64,000 nt of DNA from an uncultured Prevotellaceae bacterium (GCA_900318865.1 ONMF01000002.1:1-64000), one strand, 5' to 3'. Positions 1-9,372 are shown, counted from the stretch's first letter. A program made the numbers and translations. The notes: a model not told the origin generated them from the sequence alone.

Positions 1-1
1 C

Positions 2-400
2 GGAAGCACCGTGTGGTACGGCGGTGAGGATGCCAACAATGTGCACTACTTCGAAATCACCGACGACCTGCTGGGCGGCGAGCTGAGCCTGTTCCCGGGC
101 GACGGCTACGCCAACCTCATTGTCAAGGAGGCCGGCAAGTACGACCTCATCCTCAAGGAGGCTGCTGCCAGCGCCGCTTCGGGCGCACCCGCCAAGGCTC
201 CGGCCGCAGGGCTGAAGCTGATTGTGAAGAAGAGCGAGGAAGTGCCCACCGCCGTGACCGACCTCAGCGTGGACGACATCGCCGGCGTGCAGTATGTGAA
301 CCTGGCCGGCCAGGTGAGCGCAGCTCCCTTCCAGGGTGTGAACATCATGGTCACCACCATGAAGGACGGCAGCAAGCGCGCCATCAAAGTGGTGAAGTAA
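2..400 (+). CDS. C-terminal part of a secreted protein with a YVNLAG-type tail (5' end outside window)
   Basis: The frame is open from the first bases of the window, so the GTG at 11 is unlikely to be the real start and the gene begins upstream. The visible 130 or so residues include an Ala/Pro-rich linker (AASAASGAPAKAPAAG) and end in a short module containing VQYVNLAGQVS and GVNIMVTTMKDGS before the terminal KVVK. The same module closes the CotH-like protein at 10459-11853, so it is a shared C-terminal module, not part of a catalytic domain. It resembles the short beta-strand sorting domains of Bacteroidetes type IX secretion cargo, but that assignment is inference. The catalytic or binding part of the protein is not visible. 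A strong terminator follows the stop codon. Confidence 0.75.
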   Translation, partial: GSTVWYGGEDANNVHYFEITDDLLGGELSLFPGDGYANLIVKEAGKYDLILKEAAASAASGAPAKAPAAGLKLIVKKSEEVPTAVTDLSVDDIAGVQYVNLAGQVSAAPFQGVNIMVTTMKDGSKRAIKVVK

Positions 401-421
401 TTCCCACAATTGTAACCCATC

Positions 422-460
422 AAAAAATGGCGGCCCCTATAAACAGGGGTCGCCATTTTT
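422..460. terminator. Bidirectional intrinsic terminator
   Basis: The arms AAAAATGGCG and CGCCATTTTT enclose a GCCCC/GGGGT inner stem with a loop of about 8 nt. The A-run on one side and T-run on the other make it able to work in both directions. It lies between the convergent ends of the secreted-protein gene (stop at 400) and the large minus-strand gene (stop at 483). Confidence 0.85.
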
Positions 461-482
461 ATAGCTTAATTCTGGATGAGCA

Positions 483-3400
483 TCACTCAATCGCCAAAAT
501 GATGTTGACAAGAAGTGTAACATCGGAAATGCCCACCTCACCATCACCATTCACATCGCTGCGCTCATTGGATGTGTCGCTCAGAATAAAGTTCACAAGT
601 TGGGTGACATCCGAAATGCTCACCTCCCCATCGCCGTTCACATCACCTCTGAGCCACGACGGCTTGCAGTTGAGAGTCATGGGATAAGTGTGGGTGAAGC
701 CATCGCAGCCGACGGTCATCGCATAATCACCGTCCACCTTATCGGCGTTGTCCACCACATGCACCTCATTGCCAATGACAACAAACACGTTGCTTCCGCT
801 CCACTGGAAGCCCTGGGCGGCAATGATGCCAAACGGAGACGTCGTCACGTTGTAGCGCGTGTCGCCCGAGGCAAGCACCACTGGCAGCGAGGCAACTTTC
901 ACGGCAGCCTGCCCGGCAAGCGATGCAGGCAACGGATAACCGCCAGTCGTAACCCAGTTCTCGCCCATCGTGGTGCCTATGATTTCCTGTGTTTCGCGGG
1001 CCACAATGCCTTCCGCAGCGTTTTTGCCGGCAGCGGCAAGGTTGCTCATCTGGCTGTCGTAGCACACGTTGGTATAGGTGGCAGCACTGCTGTTATAGCC
1101 TGTAATGGAACCCACATTGGCACTATTGGCGGCCACGCCTTCCACCCATCCCGTATTAAGCGAATTGGAAATCACCACTGGCGAGGAGTTGGTGAAGGGT
1201 CTTCCCAACAATCCGCCCGCGCAGTTAAGCGCCGAAACGGTTCCGGCATTGAAGCAATCGACAATCACGGGGGCTCCACCGCCTATCAGGCCACCGGCAC
1301 CCGGCGTACCGGCCGCTATGGCAGTGGCGGGATTGGTTACACGACCCACGTTGGCACATTGGCTGAGCGTCACATTGTAACCCTCGGCCATGCCGATGAT
1401 GCCGCCCACATTGGTGGCATTAGCACCCTCCTTGGCCATGATGTTCCCTGCATTGTAGCAGCCGCTCACCGTCAAGGCGTTAGATGTATTTTTCGAGGGC
1501 CAGTAACGCCCTATCACGCCAGCCACGGCCACCGTCGCGCCTGTCACATCTCCCATATTGCGGGCATTGGTGATATTCTGGCAGGCATCCACACCGCCAA
1601 TTACGCCGCCCACCATGTTGGTTGTTGCCAGATTGCCGCGCACCGATCCGGAATTTTCCAGATTCTCCAAACTGCTATAGGTCACATTGCCTACCACCCC
1701 ACCGGTGTACATACCGCCGGCCACATCGCCTGTATTGGTCATGCCGGAAAAGACATCGGAGTAGTTGCCCCAGATGGCCCCAATCACACCGCCGGTGTAC
1801 ATGGCGCTATTGGTCACATTGCCGTTGTTGTGCAAGTTGGCCAGCATCGCAGGATAATAAGCATATCCCACAATACCGCCCACATAGGTCTTGGTTGTTC
1901 CGGTCACGGTGGCATTGTTGACCACGCCGGTCAAACTGCCGCCCTTCATGTACCCCACAAAGCCTCCCACATACTGCTCACCGGTGATATTGCCGCCGGC
2001 AATGGTGAGATTCTCAACAAGACCGCCAAAGCCCATGTTTCCGATAAGGCCCACATAATTCGCACCGCTGATGGTGAGATTGTCAATCGAGTGACCGTCA
2101 CCATGAATCTGTCCACGGAACGTCTTTTGCGTGTTAGCTGCAATGGGGGTGAAGGCCGATGTCATCGTGACATCGGCAACCACTTTGAAATGCTTATTCT
2201 CAAAGCAGTTGCGGTTGGCCGAATTGGCCATCTCGGCCGATAGTTTCTTCCAATCGGCCTCGGTGGCAATGACCCACGGGTCGTCGGCAGTTCCGGCGCC
2301 ATCAAGAATGTTGCCATAGGCCGACAAACTGACAAGGCGGGTAACATCGCCATAGCGCTGCTCCACCTCTGCCGACGCGAATGACTGCGAACCATTATAG
2401 GTCAGCAATGCCGAGGAGGAATCAAAAGTGAAATCGCTGCCGGCCTTCAGGCTTTGTGTGAGCCCCTGCAACGAGGGGAATTGCGCCGATGCGCCATCGC
2501 TCATAGCCAACCGTGTATCGGCATCGGCAAAGACGATGGGATTTTGCGTCAAAACCACGGCTGGCTGGGAGGCAAACTTGGCAAGCACAGGATACTTGCC
2601 TGCCACAGCCAAATATTTATCACTTAACGCTCCGTCGGCCACTATCTCGCGGGTAAGTTTTCCCGAAAGCCCTTCGGCTTTGAAATTCTCATAGACCGAA
2701 ACTTGCTTGTCGAACACCACATTCTCATACCGTCCATAGTTATCGCCCACCACAGCTCCGGCATGCTCCACGTCGGTGGAATAGATGATTTGCGCCGTCA
2801 CCAGCGAGTTGCTGACAACGGGATCGGGAGCGTTGCTGTTATAATTGATGCAGCGCGATGCGATGCCGCCCACATAGCTTTGGGCCTCAATGCGGCCACT
2901 GGCCACGCAGTTGTCGACCCGGCCATAGTTCACAGCAGCGATGCCGCCCACATAACGCGAAGCGGGCGCGCTGATAGTATTGGCATACTGGCAACCATCT
3001 ATCAAACCAATATTGTAGGCAGCAATGCCGCCGGCATAATTACAACTCCCCTCAAAGGTCATGGCCGACGCCACATAGCAGTCATTCACCATGCCCGTCT
3101 CGGTGTTGGTGGCCACAATACCGCCCACCACACCTTGCGCCTGGGCGGTGGAAATAACGGAGGGCAAAACAAGACAATTCTCAATGGTTCCGAAATTCTT
3201 GCCGGCAATCGTTCCGCAGTTTGATGCCAGCCCGATGTTGCTGCCGGTGCCGATAGTGAGATTCTTCACCGAGGCATCCTTGCCGATGGCACCGAACAAG
3301 CCACTGTTCTGAACACCTTGTGCCACAAGATTCATCGACAGATTGTTCAAGGCGAACCCGCCGCCGTCGAGGTGTCCGAAAAATGGCTCTCCCTGCTGGC

Positions 3401-5336
3401 TGATGCGTTCAAATGTAGCATCGTTCTCGCAGTCGATATCGTTCATTATCATGAGGTACTTGCCGTCAAAATCATAACCGGCATTGGTGGCCGCGGCCAG
3501 CTTTTTCAGGTCATCGTAGGTGTAGATGCGGTAGGGGTCGGACTCCGTGCCTGAACCTGCAAATATATTGGGAACGATAGTGACCACGCTCTCGTGAACA
3601 TAGCCACCCAATGTTGAAGAGATGATGACATTCTCCACTTTTTCAGTTTGTGTCAAGGTCACGCGGTTGCCGCTGAGAACGGCACTGGCGTTCTCGTTCA
3701 GACTCCAGGCCACCCCATCGGCCTCACTCACCGTGAAATCATTGCGCACACCCGCATGGGTATCGCCTTCGGCAAGGAAATAAGGAGCCGCACACAAGCG
3801 GGCGGCATCGGTCTGTGCCGTGGATTTCAATCGCGGATAATATCCCTGTTCAAACTCCCAAACGGAATTGTCGAGTCCCGGCAACTGCGTGCCGTCGGTA
3901 AGCTCGGCAGTGGTTTTCCCGCCTATTGCCGACTTGTAGCCAGCCACCTGCTTGTCGTAAAAGCAATGATTGATGGGCATAAGCTGAGGCGACTGCGTGT
4001 AGCCTATGTATTCCGAATTAGCTGGCCGCGCCAGTGTGGAGTTGATGATGGTTCCCAAGCTCAAGCATGAATTCATTGTCACTCCGTAGGGACCCGACTG
4101 GTAAGCCACCAGTCCGCCGGTTTGCTCAATGGTGGTGTTTCCTGAGAGCCATGTCGACGGGCCATAAACCAACCCTGCATTATAGCTGTTGTTGACCACC
4201 ACATTACCGCCCGACGCACCGGTGCTTCCTATCAAGCCTCCGGCCGAACGCGCCGACCGCAGGGTGCCACCATTCCAGCTGCGGTCGATGGTGCCGCCCA
4301 TCATAAAGCCCACAAGCCCGGCCACATAGTCGCTCATGCCGTACGAAACCGATGCCTGTCCGTGGGCCATGAAATAGTCGGACACACGAGCGATGTTATA
4401 ACTGTCTTCCACACAGGAATTGCCCGAAAGCTTGCCGGCGATGCCGCCCAGGTAGCCCAAACCCACTATCGTGCCCTTGTTCACACAGCCCTTGATGCGG
4501 GCCGCACCGCCATCGCCGATGATGCCTCCCATGCTCACGCTCGACGGGCTGGCGCTGTCGATCGAGAGGTTCCCCTCGAACACACAATCCACGTAGTTGT
4601 ATTCCGCGCCATGCTCCATCCACTGGCTCATGCCCCCGATGCCGCCCGATGCCACGTTGCTGTTTGTGACAACAATGGTGGCCGTGCTCTTGCACCCCCG
4701 AACCAATCCACCATAGTTGCGGCCGGCTATTGCACCGAAACCGGCAGCGGTGGTAACTGTGCCCGAATAGATGCAGTCTTTCACCACACCCGTGGCGGTG
4801 ACATAAGCGGCCACTCCACCATTATAGTAGGTCCATGTGGTGACGGTGAAATTTTGCACAGCATCGACAATGCGGCAGTTTTCCACCGTGCCCGACACCG
4901 TTCCGGCCAGAAACGCCGCATTGTTGGTCGTTTTCACTCCCGTCATTTGTGGATGGTCGATGACCACATTTTTCACCACACCATTGACACCGATCCATTC
5001 AAACATGGGTGTCGTCAACGCAATGCCGGTAAGCTTGTGGCCCTGGCCATCAAACACACCGCTGAATTGGCGGTTACCGCCGCCGATGCCCCACACACGG
5101 ATGCCCTGGATGTTGGGATTGGACGCTTCAATGTCGTTGGTCATCACAAAATACACTCCCTCAAACGTGGTCAACTGCTGCGAATACAAGGAGAGGTTTA
5201 AAATGTGGTCGAGGGTGGAAATCTGATAGGGGTCGGCAGCCGTGCCAGTGCCTCCACCAAACAGTGAGGAGTAATCCTCGGCCCACGCCGTGGCACTCAC
5301 CAAGAACGCCATCAGCAACAATGCAATGTGTCTCAT
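483..5336 (-). CDS. Giant secreted GLUG-repeat surface protein with dockerin-like C-terminus
   Basis: The product is 1617 aa with a clear signal peptide (MRHIALLLMAFLVSATAWA). It has three large modules, each opening with a G-x-GT-x-x-DP-x-x-I-x-T-x-x-D signature near residues 28, 592 and 1007. Each is filled with many GLUG-type repeats (GGIVG, VGGFVGY, AGGLIG), which form a right-handed beta-helix in known GLUG proteins. These modules are typical of adhesins and M26-associated surface proteins; no catalytic motif was seen. The last 53 residues hold two EF-hand-like calcium loops (DVNGDGEVSISD and DVNGDGEVGISD) followed by hydrophobic helices, a dockerin-like pair also present in 59484-61028. 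The likely role is surface binding or matrix interaction, but the ligand is unknown. Transcribed alone from a good promoter at 5368-5400 and ended by the terminator at 422-460. Confidence 0.85.
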   Translation of the reverse strand: MRHIALLLMAFLVSATAWAEDYSSLFGGGTGTAADPYQISTLDHILNLSLYSQQLTTFEGVYFVMTNDIEASNPNIQGIRVWGIGGGNRQFSGVFDGQGHKLTGIALTTPMFEWIGVNGVVKNVVIDHPQMTGVKTTNNAAFLAGTVSGTVENCRIVDAVQNFTVTTWTYYNGGVAAYVTATGVVKDCIYSGTVTTAAGFGAIAGRNYGGLVRGCKSTATIVVTNSNVASGGIGGMSQWMEHGAEYNYVDCVFEGNLSIDSASPSSVSMGGIIGDGGAARIKGCVNKGTIVGLGYLGGIAGKLSGNSCVEDSYNIARVSDYFMAHGQASVSYGMSDYVAGLVGFMMGGTIDRSWNGGTLRSARSAGGLIGSTGASGGNVVVNNSYNAGLVYGPSTWLSGNTTIEQTGGLVAYQSGPYGVTMNSCLSLGTIINSTLARPANSEYIGYTQSPQLMPINHCFYDKQVAGYKSAIGGKTTAELTDGTQLPGLDNSVWEFEQGYYPRLKSTAQTDAARLCAAPYFLAEGDTHAGVRNDFTVSEADGVAWSLNENASAVLSGNRVTLTQTEKVENVIISSTLGGYVHESVVTIVPNIFAGSGTESDPYRIYTYDDLKKLAAATNAGYDFDGKYLMIMNDIDCENDATFERISQQGEPFFGHLDGGGFALNNLSMNLVAQGVQNSGLFGAIGKDASVKNLTIGTGSNIGLASNCGTIAGKNFGTIENCLVLPSVISTAQAQGVVGGIVATNTETGMVNDCYVASAMTFEGSCNYAGGIAAYNIGLIDGCQYANTISAPASRYVGGIAAVNYGRVDNCVASGRIEAQSYVGGIASRCINYNSNAPDPVVSNSLVTAQIIYSTDVEHAGAVVGDNYGRYENVVFDKQVSVYENFKAEGLSGKLTREIVADGALSDKYLAVAGKYPVLAKFASQPAVVLTQNPIVFADADTRLAMSDGASAQFPSLQGLTQSLKAGSDFTFDSSSALLTYNGSQSFASAEVEQRYGDVTRLVSLSAYGNILDGAGTADDPWVIATEADWKKLSAEMANSANRNCFENKHFKVVADVTMTSAFTPIAANTQKTFRGQIHGDGHSIDNLTISGANYVGLIGNMGFGGLVENLTIAGGNITGEQYVGGFVGYMKGGSLTGVVNNATVTGTTKTYVGGIVGYAYYPAMLANLHNNGNVTNSAMYTGGVIGAIWGNYSDVFSGMTNTGDVAGGMYTGGVVGNVTYSSLENLENSGSVRGNLATTNMVGGVIGGVDACQNITNARNMGDVTGATVAVAGVIGRYWPSKNTSNALTVSGCYNAGNIMAKEGANATNVGGIIGMAEGYNVTLSQCANVGRVTNPATAIAAGTPGAGGLIGGGAPVIVDCFNAGTVSALNCAGGLLGRPFTNSSPVVISNSLNTGWVEGVAANSANVGSITGYNSSAATYTNVCYDSQMSNLAAAGKNAAEGIVARETQEIIGTTMGENWVTTGGYPLPASLAGQAAVKVASLPVVLASGDTRYNVTTSPFGIIAAQGFQWSGSNVFVVIGNEVHVVDNADKVDGDYAMTVGCDGFTHTYPMTLNCKPSWLRGDVNGDGEVSISDVTQLVNFILSDTSNERSDVNGDGEVGISDVTLLVNIILAIE

Positions 5337-5367
5337 ATCATTTATAACAAGTTTGTTAATATATTGA

Positions 5368-5400
5368 CAAATGTAATGAAATCCATGTGAATCGTCAAAT
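5368..5400 (-). promoter_or_regulatory. Bacteroidetes-type promoter for the GLUG-repeat gene
   Basis: Read on the minus strand, TTTG (5400-5397) is followed after 21 bp by TACATTTG (5375-5368), matching TTTG-n19-21-TAnnTTTG. The start codon at 5336 lies about 27 nt below the predicted transcription start. Confidence 0.7.
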
Positions 5401-5406
5401 TTTTAT

Positions 5407-5414
5407 TACCTTTG
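5407..5414 (+). promoter_or_regulatory. -7 box for the 5443 gene
   Basis: TACCTTTG matches TAnnTTTG 28 bp before the ATG at 5443. No good -33 TTTG was found at the usual distance. It is divergent from the promoter of the neighbouring GLUG-repeat gene. Confidence 0.5.
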
Positions 5415-5442
5415 CACACAATCTTTCAACCAACCGTTTCAA

Positions 5443-5955
5443 ATGAAAAACAAACTCGCCCCAATCTTATGCGCAACCCTGGCTCTGACACTCATGGCAG
5501 CCACTCCCAAGGCTTCAAAAACCATGAAAACTTATCATAACGCCCAGCACAACTACGAGCTGCAGTATCCGGCTTTCATGGCGGCCCAAAACGCCGACCG
5601 GGAGTTGGAACTATTCAACGGCGGGAAGCGATTCATGGGCCGGCAAGGCTCGGTGTTTGTCACATGCCAGCAGCGCAGCGACGGCAAGCGCTACGAGCCG
5701 GAGTATATCAAAATGCAACACGACTGGCCCGTGAGCATGTCGGAAGAAGATGGCACGCTCATTGAGCACTTCTTCACCGACAGCACCTATCTGGTTATCA
5801 CCGAGAACAAAGACCTGCAGTTGATCCAGGCGCAGTATGGCCGCATCAGCGCCGACCGCTCGTGGAACATCAGCTACGACTATTCCATCGAGCAAAAGTC
5901 GGTGCATGAGCCGTGGGTGAAAAAAGTATTTGAATCACTGAAAATTAGCAAATAA
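5443..5955 (+). CDS. Small secreted protein of unknown function
   Basis: The product is 170 aa. An N-terminal hydrophobic stretch (KLAPILCATLALTLMAATPKA) looks like a Sec signal peptide, with no lipobox cysteine after it. The mature part starts with a pattern (YHNAQHNYELQYPAFM) seen in small periplasmic proteins that resemble PsbP or lipoprotein stress proteins, and it is rich in charged residues. I do not recognise the family. The stop codon is only 3 nt before the start of the alcohol dehydrogenase gene, so the two are probably co-transcribed from the -7 box at 5407-5414. No catalytic motif was seen. Confidence 0.75.
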   Translation: MKNKLAPILCATLALTLMAATPKASKTMKTYHNAQHNYELQYPAFMAAQNADRELELFNGGKRFMGRQGSVFVTCQQRSDGKRYEPEYIKMQHDWPVSMSEEDGTLIEHFFTDSTYLVITENKDLQLIQAQYGRISADRSWNISYDYSIEQKSVHEPWVKKVFESLKISK

Positions 5956-5958
5956 CTC

Positions 5959-7161
5959 ATGAAAGACTTTAATTATTATACCCCCACACGGGTGGTTTTC
6001 GGAAAAAAAAGCGAAGAACAAGTGGCTGACCTCGTGAACCTCTACGGCGGAACGCGTGTGCTGGTGCATTACGGCAGTGACAGCGCCCGCCGCAGCGGTC
6101 TGCTGGGCAAGATGCTGAACCTGTTGGAAAGCGCAGGCCTGCACACCGTGGAGCTGGGAGGCGTCGTGCCCAACCCCGTGCTGAGCATGGTGCGCCGTGG
6201 CATCGAATTATGTCGCAACGAGCAAGTGGATTTCATTCTGGCCATCGGCGGAGGGTCGGTGATTGACTCGGCCAAGGCAATAGCCTACGGAGTCCCCTAC
6301 CGGGGCGATGTGTGGGATTTGTGGGCCGGAAAAGCCCAGCCACAGGCATGCCTGCCTGTGGGCTGCGTACTCACCATCCCGGCGGCCGGCAGCGAGATGA
6401 GTAGCAGCTGTGTCATCACCAACGACGAGACGCCTCATCCCTTGAAGCGCGGCGTGAACAGCGACTTGTGCCGGTGCCGATTTGCCATCATGAATCCCGA
6501 GCGCACCTTCACCCTGCCGCCCTACCAGACAGCCGCGGGTGCCACCGACATCATGATGCACACCATGGAGCGCTATTTCTGCCGCTATGACGACATGCCG
6601 CTCACCGACGCACTGGCCGAGGGCCTGCTGCGAACGGTGCGCGACAGCGCCATCGAGGTGCTGCGCAATCCCACCGACTACCGCCACCGCGCTCAAATCA
6701 TGTGGGCGGGCTCACTGGCCCACAACGATTTGACCGAATGTGGTTATGAGAAGGATTTTGCCACCCATCGCCTGGAGCATGAGTTGAGCGCCATGTTCGG
6801 GGTGACGCATGGAGCAGGGCTTGCGGCACTGTGGGGCAGCTGGGCGCGATATGTGATGCCTCGCCACGTGAACCGTTTTGTGCAATTTGCGGTGAATGTA
6901 ATGGGCGTGACGTGCGATTTTGCCGACCCCGAGCGCACCGCCATGCTGGGCATCGAGGCCATGGAGCATTGGTATCGACAAATCGGAATGCCCACATCCA
7001 TCGTCGAGCTGCTCAACCGCCCAGTTACCGACGAAGAAATTGCCACAATGGTACAAACGGCAAGCCGTGGCGGAACCATCACACTGGGCAGCATTGAAGT
7101 GCTCGACACCGACGCCATGACGGCCATCTACCGCATGGCCAACCAAGGAAATACGCTATGA
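5959..7161 (+). CDS. Iron-dependent alcohol dehydrogenase (butanol dehydrogenase / YqhD type)
   Basis: A 400-aa cytosolic group III alcohol dehydrogenase, full length for the family. The start MKDFNYYTPTRVVFG is the typical opening of BDH/YqhD enzymes. The nucleotide-binding motif GGGSVIDSAKAIAYG lies near residue 95. Likely metal ligands are Asp in GATDIMMHTMERYF (about 196, with His about 200) and the histidines in HRLEHELSAMFGVTHGAG (about 270-283). The family reduces aldehydes to alcohols with NAD(P)H, acting in fermentation or aldehyde detoxification; the substrate here cannot be read from sequence. It follows the small secreted protein gene with a 3-nt gap. Confidence 0.92.
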   Translation: MKDFNYYTPTRVVFGKKSEEQVADLVNLYGGTRVLVHYGSDSARRSGLLGKMLNLLESAGLHTVELGGVVPNPVLSMVRRGIELCRNEQVDFILAIGGGSVIDSAKAIAYGVPYRGDVWDLWAGKAQPQACLPVGCVLTIPAAGSEMSSSCVITNDETPHPLKRGVNSDLCRCRFAIMNPERTFTLPPYQTAAGATDIMMHTMERYFCRYDDMPLTDALAEGLLRTVRDSAIEVLRNPTDYRHRAQIMWAGSLAHNDLTECGYEKDFATHRLEHELSAMFGVTHGAGLAALWGSWARYVMPRHVNRFVQFAVNVMGVTCDFADPERTAMLGIEAMEHWYRQIGMPTSIVELLNRPVTDEEIATMVQTASRGGTITLGSIEVLDTDAMTAIYRMANQGNTL

Positions 7162-7620
7162 CTCATCTGCAATCGACGTCGTTTCACTTACAATGACTTT
7201 GCTTAACGTATCACCGGCACATTAAAAAGCCCACTTCTGAAGTGCATCCCAAAAGTTAGACACAAAACTCTTGGGGTGCAATTATTATGATATATTTCCA
7301 TCTATGGAGCGATGATAAGTTATCTGCACCCACAAAAAGTTTCAAATACCCCTTAAAATTGTTTTTTCGTTCATAATCAGCCAAATACGAATAAATGCAA
7401 CTACGTTAGGTTCATCAAGGCAAGCATTACCGCCTCGACTTGGAAAGAAGCATGACGCTCAATATCCCATCAAAAGCCAATGAAAATCGAGATTACCGTA
7501 TCTTAGTGGAGCTCGTTTTTCACATGACTGCGTTATTGTCCACTAAAATTGTGAACTGCTATGACCATAATGTTAAAAAAATGAATTGATGCAGCAAAAC
7601 AGCAATCTCATTTGTCAATA
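7162..7620. other. 459-bp gap with degenerate insertion-like sequence
   Basis: No plausible gene. The gap is A+T-rich compared with the sequence to its left. It holds a short palindrome and an inverted repeat resembling an IS terminal sequence (separate entry, 7232-7280). The rest, to about 7560, contains scattered stops in all frames. I found no convincing TAnnTTTG promoter for the downstream sigma-barrel gene, so it may use an alternative, possibly self-recognised, promoter. Confidence 0.5.
7232..7280. repeat. Palindrome and inverted repeat, possible IS end or MITE remnant
   Basis: CACTTCTGAAGTG (7232-7244) is a perfect palindrome around a central T. It runs into TGCATCCCAA (7243-7252), which is repeated inverted with one difference as TTGGGGTGCA (7271-7280). 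The enclosed bases AAAGTTAGACAC resemble the terminal bases of IS3-group elements in Bacteroidetes (TGCACCCC-AAAAGTTAGACA), from memory. No transposase frame is nearby, so this would be a remnant only. Confidence 0.4.
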
Positions 7621-9372
7621 ATGTTGATGGACGCATTTCATGAAATCGAAAACGCAGTACTTGTTGGAAGATGCCGCCAAGGCGACATGGAGGCATTGCG
7701 TTTGTTGTATTCACAATTTTATCCTCATCTACTGGATTTGGCCCGCCGCTATGTCGACAACGATACGGCTTATGATGTGGTGCACGATTCCATCTTGATG
7801 GCATTGGCATCGTTAGATTCTCTGCATGATGACGGTAAGATTGAAGCTTGGTTGTCGCGTATCGTGCGTAACATGGCACTCAACCACATCAAGCATGACA
7901 AGGTTAAACAGACCCTGCCGCTTGAGGCTGTGCAAGACACCATTGCAGATGAAACACCCGACGAACCACTCATTCCCCTTAATGTGCTTATGAACATGGT
8001 TAGGCGTCTTCCCAATGGCTATGAGCAAGTTTTCCGTCTGCGTACTCTGGCGGGTTTGAGCCACGAGGAAATCAGTCGCCGCCTGGGCATAAGCAGTAGT
8101 ACCAGCCGGTCGCAGTTCACCCATGCGCGACGTTTGCTCAAAGCCATGGTGAGGCATTATTGGGCATTGGCCTTGTTGACGTTAATTGCTCCGCTGACCT
8201 ATTTCTTGCTTGATTACCATCGTGACCAGCGTGGCACCAGCCGTCCATTGCCATCGGTTCGGCAAGACAACAAAACCCTCAAGTCGATTCTTCAACCCTC
8301 ACCCGCCACCGAGCCACCGCATGCGCCCATTGTTGCAGAACGCGATATGGCTGCTCCGTCAGCTGTTATCAGTCAGGCCGACTCGGTAGCAGTTGCTGTC
8401 GCCGATTCATCTTTAATCACCCAATTGTTGTCCGCCACAACGCATTTGGCATTAGACCTGCCGTCCTGGAACTGTGCACCCCCTGCCGCTCCATCTTCTA
8501 TGCCCGATTTTAAGATGATGCGACCGGCCGATGTGAAACGCCAGCGAAAGCGCTTCCAACTGCACCTGGCCTATGGCGGAGCTCCCGCGGCGTCGGCAAC
8601 TACAGTCGACAACTTCCTTTCAGTCATCAACTTTGCAACAGGTGGCACGCAGCGCAGCGTGCGCCTATACAACTGGGAGGACTATGCTAACTATCTCAAA
8701 GCCAATGCTGCCTATATGGATACCGTCGAATCCAAGTTTATGCACCAAACGATTGAGCAACACACCGACACAATGTCGGGCGACATCTCGGATAAAGATG
8801 AAAAGATAATCTACGACAACACGCCACTGAGCGAGGTCAAGCACCATGAACGCCCCCGCACCTACATGCTCTCACTGTCCTATCCGCTGAATGCACGGTG
8901 GAGCCTGGTGTCGGGGTTGGGCCTCACCACCATGCGCTCCACATTTGAGAGCGGAGACAATGGCAACCACATAGCCCGTCGCACCCAACGGCTTTATTAT
9001 CTAACCGTGCCGTTAGGTGCATCTTACAACATTTGGACGCACAAACGCTGGTCACTTTATGCTACAGGCAGCCTTAGGCTCGACTTGCCGTTGCGAGGGC
9101 GCGAAACCACACGATTCGTGTATACGGGTACAGTTGAGCACGCTTTGGGCGACTCGCTCGTGTTTCCCACAACGCATGCTCCTGTTCGAGCGCCCTGGCA
9201 GTGGTCGGTGGGTGCTGGTTTAGGGGTGCAATACCGATTGCTTCCTCATGTCAACGCATTCTTCGAACCCTCTTTCCGCTATTATATACCCACTCACAGC
9301 CCCGTTGAGAATTACCGCACCGACCATCCTTGGGACATTGCCCTGCCCTTTGGCCTCCGATTCACCCCATAA
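7621..9372 (+). CDS. ECF sigma factor fused to a transmembrane helix and an outer-membrane beta-barrel
   Basis: One uninterrupted frame of 583 aa (from ATG 7621; ATG 7627 is also possible). Residues about 21-94 match sigma-70 region 2 (GDMEALRLLYSQFYPHL, AYDVVHDSILMAL, WLSRIVRNMALNHIK). Residues 123-175 match region 4 with its helix-turn-helix (LSHEEISRRLGISSSTSRSQ). A single hydrophobic helix (YWALALLTLIAPLTYFLL, about 180-199) follows at once. A Pro/Ala/Ser-rich linker of about 110 residues comes next, long enough to cross the periplasm. From about 311 to the end there are amphipathic strands rich in aromatics (LHLAYGG, YMLSLSYPLNARWSL, LYYLTVPLGASYNIW, WSVGAGLGVQYRLL) typical of an 8-10-stranded barrel, ending in LRFTP. 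Bacteroidetes usually encode the sigma factor and a membrane/barrel anti-sigma partner separately; here they are one chain. Inference: a membrane-tethered sigma factor released or exposed by envelope signals. Confidence 0.85.
   Translation: MLMDAFHEIENAVLVGRCRQGDMEALRLLYSQFYPHLLDLARRYVDNDTAYDVVHDSILMALASLDSLHDDGKIEAWLSRIVRNMALNHIKHDKVKQTLPLEAVQDTIADETPDEPLIPLNVLMNMVRRLPNGYEQVFRLRTLAGLSHEEISRRLGISSSTSRSQFTHARRLLKAMVRHYWALALLTLIAPLTYFLLDYHRDQRGTSRPLPSVRQDNKTLKSILQPSPATEPPHAPIVAERDMAAPSAVISQADSVAVAVADSSLITQLLSATTHLALDLPSWNCAPPAAPSSMPDFKMMRPADVKRQRKRFQLHLAYGGAPAASATTVDNFLSVINFATGGTQRSVRLYNWEDYANYLKANAAYMDTVESKFMHQTIEQHTDTMSGDISDKDEKIIYDNTPLSEVKHHERPRTYMLSLSYPLNARWSLVSGLGLTTMRSTFESGDNGNHIARRTQRLYYLTVPLGASYNIWTHKRWSLYATGSLRLDLPLRGRETTRFVYTGTVEHALGDSLVFPTTHAPVRAPWQWSVGAGLGVQYRLLPHVNAFFEPSFRYYIPTHSPVENYRTDHPWDIALPFGLRFTP

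Noticed and set aside
600..2243. Long open frame on the plus strand opposite the GLUG-repeat gene
   Set aside because: It is an antisense shadow of a high-GC coding gene; His/Gly/Ala-rich with no start context or motif. The minus frame has a signal peptide, GLUG repeats and dockerin loops.
7612..7620. TTG at 7612 as start of the sigma-barrel gene
   Set aside because: ATG codons at 7621 and 7627 in the same frame are the normal choice; nothing supports TTG.
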